Shown here: positions 1 to 10,378 of the stretch, piece after piece
How positions within the stretch are numbered: the stretch's first letter is position 1
Layout of the letters: the number at the start of each line of letters is the position of its first letter
Origin: Deuterostichococcus epilithicus
Taxonomy: Eukaryota > Chlorophyta > Trebouxiophyceae > Prasiolales > Stichococcaceae
Reading direction: 5' to 3'
NCBI GenBank assembly: GCA_033439295.1
Contig: JAVTLE010000013.1
Location: forward strand, 1 to 64,000
Length of the DNA: 64,000 bases
The notes under the pieces: model-generated
Told to the model about the DNA's origin: nothing
Databases searched by the model: none
The model's input: the letters and a program-made list of their open reading frames with translations, nothing else
Position numbers and translations under genes: made by a program

Positions 1-653
1 GGGCGCCGCACCCACGCCAACACCCCAACTTGCATGCACACGTCTCCACCCCATCGGGGGCCGCGCCACGCGCCGGGGGGCGGTCTGACCACCATCAAAC
101 ACTGTTTCTATGCGTTGGAATGGCCACGCGACAGGTCTCGTCGCCCACGCGCCAGCTTGCGCGACTTACCCCCCCAAATGCACGCACCACACCAGCCGTG
201 CGTTGCGTGTCCCCTAAATGCACCCACCACACCCGCCGTGCTCTGCTCCATTAAAACTCGCTTTTCAAGAGCCACGGCCGCATTGTGTGGCATTGAGGTG
301 GGCTTTCGGTTCACGTGGCACACAAGGGGAAGATCTGACGTGCACCTACGCCGTGCGGGCGGCGGCGTGCCGGACGACCTCAAGGTGGGCCTCTCATGCA
401 CACAGGAGACGTTTGACAAAGCTCCCGCGCCATGCGTGCCGGTTTGAGGTACTTGGCTCCCGGGATGTGTTACGATCGTGGGGGGTAAGTCGCGCAAGCT
501 GGCGCGTGGGCGACGAGACCTGTCGCGTGGCCTTTCCAACGCATAGAAACTGTGTTTGATGGTGGTCAGACCGCCCCACGGCGCGTGGCGCGGCCCACGA
601 TGGGGTGGAGACGTGTGCATGCATGTTGGGGAGTTGGCTTGAGTGCGCCGCAC
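1..653. repeat. Imperfect inverted repeat in the leftmost unit
   Basis: Bases 1-175 are the reverse complement of about 480-653, with scattered mismatches (roughly a dozen by eye), enclosing a loop of about 300 bases. The arms abut C-rich and G-rich runs (169-175 and 480-485). All other units have only the right arm; where the left arm would be they carry an unrelated sequence ending just before the C-run (for example near 2519). The leftmost unit also has an extra degenerate copy of a ~25-bp segment at about 216-240. It may be the TIR pair of an ancestral element or a foldback at the array edge; a foldback assembly error is possible. Confidence 0.75.
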
Positions 654-1176
654 GAGGTGGGGGGCCCAACCATGTGCTTGCCACACCTTTGGGTGCATGC
701 ATGGCCCCCCACCCCTCCCGTGCGCGCGCCGTGTGTTGCACGCCGTGTGCCATCACACCCCCCGGCACCTCAATACTTAAGCCCTTTTATGTACCCAGAA
801 ACACTCGATTTCCTGGAAAATCCGGCGGGGGAGTGCCCCCCCTTTGGTGCCCTTGCATGCGCCCACGGCGGTGGCAAGGCCGGCCCTCTTACACACGGCA
901 TGCCCACGACCTACTGAGGTGCCACGAGGGTGGCGGCGCCCTAGGTGGGGCCACAACGCCTCCCACCTCACTACTTCGATGAGGGGGCCACTAGCACAAC
1001 CACCACACCCTCTTGCAAGTGCCACCATGGCAAGGGGTGGGGCGCGACACCACGAGCGCCACTCCAGACGTGTACCCTGAGTGTGCACCTTCGTTTTGCC
1101 ACCCCACCCCCCGCCATCCACGCTCTACAAGCCGAGCTATGAGGCGCACAATGGGCAAGTGCTCTTCATGCACCCA

Positions 1177-1213
1177 CCCTAAACCCTAAACCCTGAACCT
1201 TAAACCCTAAACC
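1177..1213 (+). repeat. Interstitial telomere tract, C-rich strand
   Basis: Five degenerate heptamers of plant-type CCCTAAA, including one CCCTGAA and one CCTTAAA variant. The tract recurs at 3508, 5839, 8049, 10379, 12711, 15043, 17253 and 19583, each time with the same degenerate heptamers. The orientation is that expected for a left chromosome end. Confidence 0.9.
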
Positions 1214-1289
1214 CATGTGTTTGGGTGCAAGCCATGCACATGCAAAGCCCCCAAGCAAGGCCTCAAGTGTGTGGGTGCTTCATTGCATA

Positions 1290-1855
1290 GGGAGACAAGG
1301 AGGCACTACCCCTTTTCTTTGACCCAATCACAAGCGTGGGCTTCACGAGCAAGCAATGGAGGGTGATGTTTGGGGATCTATGTGAGAAGATATGTGGCAA
1401 GAGGATGGCTCCCAACCTTGCAAGGTGGGCTCTCAATGTAGGGGTGCAAATCCCCATGCAATGCAATGCAATGCAATGCAATGCAATGCAATGTGTGTTG
1501 ATGACACCCCACGCATGCCCACCAAGCTCTTCATAGGTAGAGGCTCACCTTCTTTTCGTTTGTGTGGTGAAGGCACATCACCATTGGTGTGGTGCATGGG
1601 GCAATTCGCCCAATTGAGGGAGCACCCACCAAGGATCAGCTTGCCACGGCCATGGGGCATGCCCCCTCCACGGCCACGAAGCATTATGATCGGACCAAGC
1701 CCCAACGGGATGCCCAAAGGGCCGTGGATGGCATGAAAGCATTGAGGGGTGCCATGAGAGGCAATGTGGCGGGAGTTGGTGTGGGTGGAGAGGAGGTGGA
1801 GGGGGGTGGTGAGGATGTGGAGCATGACATCGAGATCGACCTTGATAGTGACTGA
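1290..1855 (+). pseudogene. Decayed tyrosine-recombinase-like reading frame (one per unit)
   Basis: Two blocks resemble the C-terminal half of phage-integrase/Crypton-type tyrosine recombinases. Block 1 (about 1293-1455) reads FTSKQWRVMFGDLCEKI then APNLAR, like the S-x-x-W...LR stretch before the catalytic Arg. Block 2 (1589-1855, 88 codons) reads LATAMGHAPSTATKHYDR, with Gly-His and a Tyr nine residues after the His, the spacing of the final His and nucleophilic Tyr in XerD-like enzymes. The blocks are in different frames, separated by the ATGCA microsatellite and stops, so no working enzyme is encoded. Copies of block 2 end at 4186, 6517, 8727, 11057, 13389 and 15721; the copies near 17930 and 20260 are frameshifted. 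The family call rests on motif spacing only. Confidence 0.45.
1456..1493 (+). repeat. (ATGCA)7 microsatellite
   Basis: Seven perfect ATGCA pentamers plus a partial one. The same seven copies occur in every unit (for example near 3787, 6118, 8328 and 10658). A constant copy number in such an unstable sequence suggests recent homogenisation of the array. Confidence 0.9.
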
Positions 1856-2120
1856 TGGTGGGACACCAGGTGTGCCTCAGCCCATTGGCAAGCCACCACA
1901 TGTGGGGTTCTAGGGTGGTGAGCCACCCTCCACCAAGAATTTGTGTGTCACGGACCCCCTTGCCTTCGGCGGCCGACAGCTCAAAATGCAGAGCACTTGT
2001 GGTTCAAGCTCAGGCCGTGGCTGCCTGCGCCATGTCACGACGAGCATCTGGAGCTAATCAGATCTGGATTCCGCCCATCGAGAGCTATGATTTTCTGACT
2101 CGAAGTAGCCATGTGTGCCT

Positions 2121-2155
2121 ATATATTACCAATATAAAAATGAAATCATGCACTG
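2121..2155 (+). promoter_or_regulatory. AT-rich island with TATATAT, one per unit
   Basis: An A/T-rich stretch with TATATAT and AATATAAAAATG inside an otherwise GC-rich unit, about 100 bp upstream of the TTTAGGG tract. It could be a TATA-type promoter or an unwinding element; nothing in the sequence proves either. Confidence 0.3.
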
Positions 2156-2254
2156 TAGCGACCAGGAACACCATGTAACGGCCTCCCGCGTGGCTGACGG
2201 CCATGTCACGTGGCCCCCACATGGTGGCGAACCTCCCGTGCGTGGCTGGGTCAA

Positions 2255-2273
2255 GGGTTTAGGGTTTAGGGGG
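2255..2273 (+). repeat. Interstitial telomere tract, G-rich strand
   Basis: A short tract of TTTAGGG heptamers followed by extra Gs, opposite in orientation to the CCCTAAA tract of the same unit. It recurs at 4586, 6917, 9127, 11457, 13789, 16121, 18331 and 20661. Confidence 0.85.
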
Positions 2274-3507
2274 TGGTCGATTGAGGTTGGCACCCCTTGG
2301 GCCCCTTGGACTTTGAGATGAGGTTGCTGTGCGCAAACGGGGTGTATTCGGAAGGAAACTTGGCCAGGCGCCTAGCTGAGGCCTCTGCGGTGCCGCTGCC
2401 GGTCGCCACGTCCAGATCCGAGGTCAGACGCTCGAGCTATGGCCATTCCCGTGCCATGGGGAAGCCCAACATGTGTCCGCTCATTGAGCCGCCGGCCCGA
2501 CTCCCGACCATGCCTCCGACCCCCCCAAATGCACGCACCACACCAGCCGTGCGTTGCGTGTCCCCTCCCACGCTCTGCTCCATTAAAACTCGCTTTTCAA
2601 GAGCCACGGCCGCATTGTGTGGCATTGAGGTGGGCTTTCGGTTCACGTGGCACACAAGGGGAAGATCTGACGTGCACCTACGCCGTGCGGGCGGCGGCGT
2701 GCCGGACGACCTCAAGGTGGGCCTCTCATGCACACAGGAGACGTTTGACAAAGCTCCCGCGCCATGCGTGCCGGTTTGAGGTACTTGGCTCCCGGGATGT
2801 GTTACGATCGTGGGGGGTAAGTCGCGCAAGCTGGCGCGTGGGCGACGAGACCTGTCGCGTGGCCTTTCCAACGCATAGAAACTGTGTTTGATGGTGGTCA
2901 GACCGCCCCACGGCGCGTGGCGCGGCCCACGATGGGGTGGAGACGTGTGCATGCATGTTGGGGAGTTGGCTTGAGTGCGCCGCACGAGGTGGGGGGCCCA
3001 ACCATGTGCTTGCCACACCTTTGGGTGCATGCATGGCCCCCCACCCCTCCCGTGCGCGCGCCGTGTGTTGCACGCCGTGTGCCATCACACCCCCGGCACC
3101 TCAATACTTAAGCCCTTTTATGTACCCAGAAACACTCGATTTCCTGGAAAATCCGGCGGGGGAGTGCCCCCCCTTTGGTGCCCTTGCATGCGCCCACGGC
3201 GGTGGCAAGGCCGGCCCTCTTACACACGGCATGCCCACGACCTACTGAGGTGCCACGAGGGTGGCGGCGCCCTAGGTGGGGCCACAACGCCTCCCACCTC
3301 ACTACTTCGATGAGGGGGCCACTAGCACAACCACCACACCCTCTTGCAAGTGCCACCATGGCAAGGGGTGGGGCGCGACACCACGAGCGCCACTCCAGAC
3401 GTGTACCCTGAGTGTGCACCTTCGTTTTGCCACCCCACCCCCCGCCATCCACGCTCTACAAGCCGAGCTATGAGGCGCACAATGGGCAAGTGCTCTTCAT
3501 GCACCCA

Positions 3508-5838
3508 CCCTAAACCCTAAACCCTGAACCTTAAACCCTAAACCCATGTGTTTGGGTGCAAGCCATGCACATGCAAAGCCCCCAAGCAAGGCCTCAAGTG
3601 TGTGGGTGCTTCATTGCATAGGGAGACAAGGAGGCACTACCCCTTTTCTTTGACCCAATCACAAGCGTGGGCTTCACGAGCAAGCAATGGAGGGTGATGT
3701 TTGGGGATCTATGTGAGAAGATATGTGGCAAGAGGATGGCTCCCAACCTTGCAAGGTGGGCTCTCAATGTAGGGGTGCAAATCCCCATGCAATGCAATGC
3801 AATGCAATGCAATGCAATGCAATGTGTGTTGATGACACCCCACGCATGCCCACCAAGCTCTTCATAGGTAGAGGCTCACCTTCTTTTCGTTTGTGTGGTG
3901 AAGGCACATCACCATTGGTGTGGTGCATGGGGCAATTCGCCCAATTGAGGGAGCACCCACCAAGGATCAGCTTGCCACGGCCATGGGGCATGCCCCCTCC
4001 ACGGCCACGAAGCATTATGATCGGACCAAGCCCCAACGGGATGCCCAAAGGGCCGTGGATGGCATGAAAGCATTGAGGGGTGCCATGAGAGGCAATGTGG
4101 CGGGAGTTGGTGTGGGTGGAGAGGAGGTGGAGGGGGGTGGTGAGGATGTGGAGCATGACATCGAGATCGACCTTGATAGTGACTGATGGTGGGACACCAG
4201 GTGTGCCTCAGCCCATTGGCAAGCCACCACATGTGGGGTTCTAGGGTGGTGAGCCACCCTCCACCAAGAATTTGTGTGTCACGGACCCCCTTGCCTTCGG
4301 CGGCCGACAGCTCAAAATGCAGAGCACTTGTGGTTCAAGCTCAGGCCGTGGCTGCCTGCGCCATGTCACGACGAGCATCTGGAGCTAATCAGATCTGGAT
4401 TCCGCCCATCGAGAGCTATGATTTTCTGACTCGAAGTAGCCATGTGTGCCTATATATTACCAATATAAAAATGAAATCATGCACTGTAGCGACCAGGAAC
4501 ACCATGTAACGGCCTCCCGCGTGGCTGACGGCCATGTCACGTGGCCCCCACATGGTGGCGAACCTCCCGTGCGTGGCTGGGTCAAGGGTTTAGGGTTTAG
4601 GGGGTGGTCGATTGAGGTTGGCACCCCTTGGGCCCCTTGGACTTTGAGATGAGGTTGCTGTGCGCAAACGGGGTGTATTCGGAAGGAAACTTGGCCAGGC
4701 GCCTAGCTGAGGCCTCTGCGGTGCCGCTGCCGGTCGCCACGTCCAGATCCGAGGTCAGACGCTCGAGCTATGGCCATTCCCGTGCCATGGGGAAGCCCAA
4801 CATGTGTCCGCTCATTGAGCCGCCGGCCCGACTCCCGACCATGCCTCCGACCCCCCAAATGCACGCACCACACCAGCCGTGCGTTGCGTGTCCCCTCCCA
4901 CGCTCTGCTCCATTAAAACTCGCTTTTCAAGAGCCACGGCCGCATTGTGTGGCATTGAGGTGGGCTTTCGGTTCACGTGGCACACAAGGGGAAGATCTGA
5001 CGTGCACCTACGCCGTGCGGGCGGCGGCGTGCCGGACGACCTCAAGGTGGGCCTCTCATGCACACAGGAGACGTTTGACAAAGCTCCCGCGCCATGCGTG
5101 CCGGTTTGAGGTACTTGGCTCCCGGGATGTGTTACGATCGTGGGGGGGTAAGTCGCGCAAGCTGGCGCGTGGGCGACGAGACCTGTCGCGTGGCCTTTCC
5201 AACGCATAGAAACTGTGTTTGATGGTGGTCAGACCGCCCCACGGCGCGTGGCGCGGCCCACGATGGGGTGGAGACGTGTGCATGCATGTTGGGGAGTTGG
5301 CTTGAGTGCGCCGCACGAGGTGGGGGGCCCAACCATGTGCTTGCCACACCTTTGGGTGCATGCATGGCCCCCCACCCCTCCCGTGCGCGCGCCGTGTGTT
5401 GCACGCCGTGTGCCATCACACCCCCGGCACCTCAATACTTAAGCCCTTTTATGTACCCAGAAACACTCGATTTCCTGGAAAATCCGGCGGGGGAGTGCCC
5501 CCCCTTTGGTGCCCTTGCATGCGCCCACGGCGGTGGCAAGGCCGGCCCTCTTACACACGGCATGCCCACGACCTACTGAGGTGCCACGAGGGTGGCGGCG
5601 CCCTAGGTGGGGCCACAACGCCTCCCACCTCACTACTTCGATGAGGGGGCCACTAGCACAACCACCACACCCTCTTGCAAGTGCCACCATGGCAAGGGGT
5701 GGGGCGCGACACCACGAGCGCCACTCCAGACGTGTACCCTGAGTGTGCACCTTCGTTTTGCCACCCCACCCCCCGCCATCCACGCTCTACAAGCCGAGCT
5801 ATGAGGCGCACAATGGGCAAGTGCTCTTCATGCACCCA
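3508..5838. repeat. Array unit B (2331 bp)
   Basis: Differs from unit A by a six-C run near 4853 and a seven-G run near 5143, so the length is unchanged. It shares the seven-G marker with unit F, its higher-order partner. Confidence 0.9.
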
Positions 5839-8048
5839 CCCTAAACCCTAAACCCTGAACCTTAAACCCTAAACCCATGTGTTTGGGTGCAAGCCATGCA
5901 CATGCAAAGCCCCCAAGCAAGGCCTCAAGTGTGTGGGTGCTTCATTGCATAGGGAGACAAGGAGGCACTACCCCTTTTCTTTGACCCAATCACAAGCGTG
6001 GGCTTCACGAGCAAGCAATGGAGGGTGATGTTTGGGGATCTATGTGAGAAGATATGTGGCAAGAGGATGGCTCCCAACCTTGCAAGGTGGGCTCTCAATG
6101 TAGGGGTGCAAATCCCCATGCAATGCAATGCAATGCAATGCAATGCAATGCAATGTGTGTTGATGACACCCCACGCATGCCCACCAAGCTCTTCATAGGT
6201 AGAGGCTCACCTTCTTTTCGTTTGTGTGGTGAAGGCACATCACCATTGGTGTGGTGCATGGGGCAATTCGCCCAATTGAGGGAGCACCCACCAAGGATCA
6301 GCTTGCCACGGCCATGGGGCATGCCCCCTCCACGGCCACGAAGCATTATGATCGGACCAAGCCCCAACGGGATGCCCAAAGGGCCGTGGATGGCATGAAA
6401 GCATTGAGGGGTGCCATGAGAGGCAATGTGGCGGGAGTTGGTGTGGGTGGAGAGGAGGTGGAGGGGGGTGGTGAGGATGTGGAGCATGACATCGAGATCG
6501 ACCTTGATAGTGACTGATGGTGGGACACCAGGTGTGCCTCAGCCCATTGGCAAGCCACCACATGTGGGGTTCTAGGGTGGTGAGCCACCCTCCACCAAGA
6601 ATTTGTGTGTCACGGACCCCCTTGCCTTCGGCGGCCGACAGCTCAAAATGCAGAGCACTTGTGGTTCAAGCTCAGGCCGTGGCTGCCTGCGCCATGTCAC
6701 GACGAGCATCTGGAGCTAATCAGATCTGGATTCCGCCCATCGAGAGCTATGATTTTCTGACTCGAAGTAGCCATGTGTGCCTATATATTACCAATATAAA
6801 AATGAAATCATGCACTGTAGCGACCAGGAACACCATGTAACGGCCTCCCGCGTGGCTGACGGCCATGTCACGTGGCCCCCACATGGTGGCGAACCTCCCG
6901 TGCGTGGCTGGGTCAAGGGTTTAGGGTTTAGGGGGTGGTCGATTGAGGTTGGCACCCCTTGGGCCCCTTGGACTTTGAGATGAGGTTGCTGTGCGCAAAC
7001 GGGGTGTATTCGGAAGGAAACTTGGCCAGGCGCCTAGCTGAGGCCTCTGCGGTGCCGCTGCCGGTCGCCACGTCCAGATCCGAGGTCAGACGCTCGAGCT
7101 ATGGCCATTCCCGTGCCATGGGGAAGCCCAACATGTGTCCGCTCATTGAGCCGCCGGCCCGACTCCCGACCATGCCTCCGACCCCCCAAATGCACGCACC
7201 ACACCAGCCGTGCGTTGCGTGTCCCCTCCCACGCTCTGCTCCATTAAAACTCGCTTTTCAAGAGCCACGGCCGCATTGTGTGGCATTGAGGTGGGCTTTC
7301 GGTTCACGTGGCACACAAGGGGAAGATCTGACGTGCACCTACGCCGTGCGGGCGGCGGCGTGCCGGACGACCTCAAGGTGGGCCTCTCATGCACACAGGA
7401 GACGTTTGACAAAGCTCCCGCGCCATGCGTGCCGGTTTGAGGTACTTGGCTCCCGGGATGTGTTACGATCGTGGGGGGGTAAGTCGCGCAAGCTGGCGCG
7501 TGGGCGACGAGACCTGTCGCGTGGCGGAGGTGGGGGGCCCAACCATGTGCTTGCCACACCTTTGGGTGCATGCATGGCCCCCCACCCCTCCCGTGCGCGC
7601 GCCGTGTGTTGCACGCCGTGTGCCATCACACCCCCGGCACCTCAATACTTAAGCCCTTTTATGTACCCAGAAACACTCGATTTCCTGGAAAATCCGGCGG
7701 GGGAGTGCCCCCCCTTTGGTGCCCTTGCATGCGCCCACGGCGGTGGCAAGGCCGGCCCTCTTACACACGGCATGCCCACGACCTACTGAGGTGCCACGAG
7801 GGTGGCGGCGCCCTAGGTGGGGCCACAACGCCTCCCACCTCACTACTTCGATGAGGGGGCCACTAGCACAACCACCACACCCTCTTGCAAGTGCCACCAT
7901 GGCAAGGGGTGGGGCGCGACACCACGAGCGCCACTCCAGACGTGTACCCTGAGTGTGCACCTTCGTTTTGCCACCCCACCCCCCGCCATCCACGCTCTAC
8001 AAGCCGAGCTATGAGGCGCACAATGGGCAAGTGCTCTTCATGCACCCA
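5839..8048. repeat. Array unit C, short form (2210 bp)
   Basis: Has a net 121-bp deletion at about 7525/7526 that removes most of the right arm of the inverted repeat; the bases around the junction differ by one from a simple excision. Six-C and seven-G runs match unit B. It is repeated as unit G exactly 9204 bp to the right. Confidence 0.92.
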
Positions 8049-10378
8049 CCCTAAACCCTAAACCCTGAACCTTAAACCCTAAACCCATGTGTTTGGGTGC
8101 AAGCCATGCACATGCAAAGCCCCCAAGCAAGGCCTCAAGTGTGTGGGTGCTTCATTGCATAGGGAGACAAGGAGGCACTACCCCTTTTCTTTGACCCAAT
8201 CACAAGCGTGGGCTTCACGAGCAAGCAATGGAGGGTGATGTTTGGGGATCTATGTGAGAAGATATGTGGCAAGAGGATGGCTCCCAACCTTGCAAGGTGG
8301 GCTCTCAATGTAGGGGTGCAAATCCCCATGCAATGCAATGCAATGCAATGCAATGCAATGCAATGTGTGTTGATGACACCCCACGCATGCCCACCAAGCT
8401 CTTCATAGGTAGAGGCTCACCTTCTTTTCGTTTGTGTGGTGAAGGCACATCACCATTGGTGTGGTGCATGGGGCAATTCGCCCAATTGAGGGAGCACCCA
8501 CCAAGGATCAGCTTGCCACGGCCATGGGGCATGCCCCCTCCACGGCCACGAAGCATTATGATCGGACCAAGCCCCAACGGGATGCCCAAAGGGCCGTGGA
8601 TGGCATGAAAGCATTGAGGGGTGCCATGAGAGGCAATGTGGCGGGAGTTGGTGTGGGTGGAGAGGAGGTGGAGGGGGGTGGTGAGGATGTGGAGCATGAC
8701 ATCGAGATCGACCTTGATAGTGACTGATGGTGGGACACCAGGTGTGCCTCAGCCCATTGGCAAGCCACCACATGTGGGGTTCTAGGGTGGTGAGCCACCC
8801 TCCACCAAGAATTTGTGTGTCACGGACCCCCTTGCCTTCGGCGGCCGACAGCTCAAAATGCAGAGCACTTGTGGTTCAAGCTCAGGCCGTGGCTGCCTGC
8901 GCCATGTCACGACGAGCATCTGGAGCTAATCAGATCTGGATTCCGCCCATCGAGAGCTATGATTTTCTGACTCGAAGTAGCCATGTGTGCCTATATATTA
9001 CCAATATAAAAATGAAATCATGCACTGTAGCGACCAGGAACACCATGTAACGGCCTCCCGCGTGGCTGACGGCCATGTCACGTGGCCCCCACATGGTGGC
9101 GAACCTCCCGTGCGTGGCTGGGTCAAGGGTTTAGGGTTTAGGGGGTGGTCGATTGAGGTTGGCACCCCTTGGGCCCCTTGGACTTTGAGATGAGGTTGCT
9201 GTGCGCAAACGGGGTGTATTCGGAAGGAAACTTGGCCAGGCGCCTAGCTGAGGCCTCTGCGGTGCCGCTGCCGGTCGCCACGTCCAGATCCGAGGTCAGA
9301 CGCTCGAGCTATGGCCATTCCCGTGCCATGGGGAAGCCCAACATGTGTCCGCTCATTGAGCCGCCGGCCCGACTCCCGACCATGCCTCCGACCCCCCAAA
9401 TGCACGCACCACACCAGCCGTGCGTTGCGTGTCCCCTCCCACGCTCTGCTCCATTAAAACTCGCTTTTCAAGAGCCACGGCCGCATTGTGTGGCATTGAG
9501 GTGGGCTTTCGGTTCACGTGGCACACAAGGGGAAGATCTGACGTGCACCTACGCCGTGCGGGCGGCGGCGTGCCGGACGACCTCAAGGTGGGCCTCTCAT
9601 GCACACAGGAGACGTTTGACAAAGCTCCCGCGCCATGCGTGCCGGTTTGAGGTACTTGGCTCCCGGGATGTGTTACGATCGTGGGGGGTAAGTCGCGCAA
9701 GCTGGCGCGTGGGCGACGAGACCTGTCGCGTGGCCTTTCCAACGCATAGAAACTGTGTTTGATGGTGGTCAGACCGCCCCACGGCGCGTGGCGCGGCCCA
9801 CGATGGGGTGGAGACGTGTGCATGCATGTTGGGGAGTTGGCTTGAGTGCGCCGCACGAGGTGGGGGGCCCAACCATGTGCTTGCCACACCTTTGGGTGCA
9901 TGCATGGCCCCCCACCCCTCCCGTGCGCGCGCCGTGTGTTGCACGCCGTGTGCCATCACACCCCCGGCACCTCAATACTTAAGCCCTTTTATGTACCCAG
10001 AAACACTCGATTTCCTGGAAAATCCGGCGGGGGAGTGCCCCCCCTTTGGTGCCCTTGCATGCGCCCACGGCGGTGGCAAGGCCGGCCCTCTTACACACGG
10101 CATGCCCACGACCTACTGAGGTGCCACGAGGGTGGCGGCGCCCTAGGTGGGGCCACAACGCCTCCCACCTCACTACTTCGATGAGGGGGCCACTAGCACA
10201 ACCACCACACCCTCTTGCAAGTGCCACCATGGCAAGGGGTGGGGCGCGACACCACGAGCGCCACTCCAGACGTGTACCCTGAGTGTGCACCTTCGTTTTG
10301 CCACCCCACCCCCCGCCATCCACGCTCTACAAGCCGAGCTATGAGGCGCACAATGGGCAAGTGCTCTTCATGCACCCA
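8049..10378. repeat. Array unit D (2330 bp)
   Basis: Full-length form with six-C and six-G runs, one base shorter than unit A. Its higher-order partner is unit H, which reaches the same length by a different pair of single-base changes. Confidence 0.9.

Larger units (their letters stand above)
1177..3507. repeat. Array unit A (2331 bp)
   Basis: Reference unit. In order it holds the CCCTAAA tract, recombinase-like block 1, the (ATGCA)7 run, recombinase-like block 2, an AT-rich island (about 2121-2155), the TTTAGGG tract (2255), a seven-C run near 2519, a six-G run near 2812 and the right arm of the inverted repeat. It corresponds to position 1 of the four-unit higher-order repeat (A, E and I). 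Confidence 0.9.

Noticed and set aside
2000-2060. Possible tRNA/SINE-type B box (GGTTCAAGCT) in the array unit
   Set aside because: The B-box match is imperfect, and no A box or cloverleaf at a suitable distance was found.
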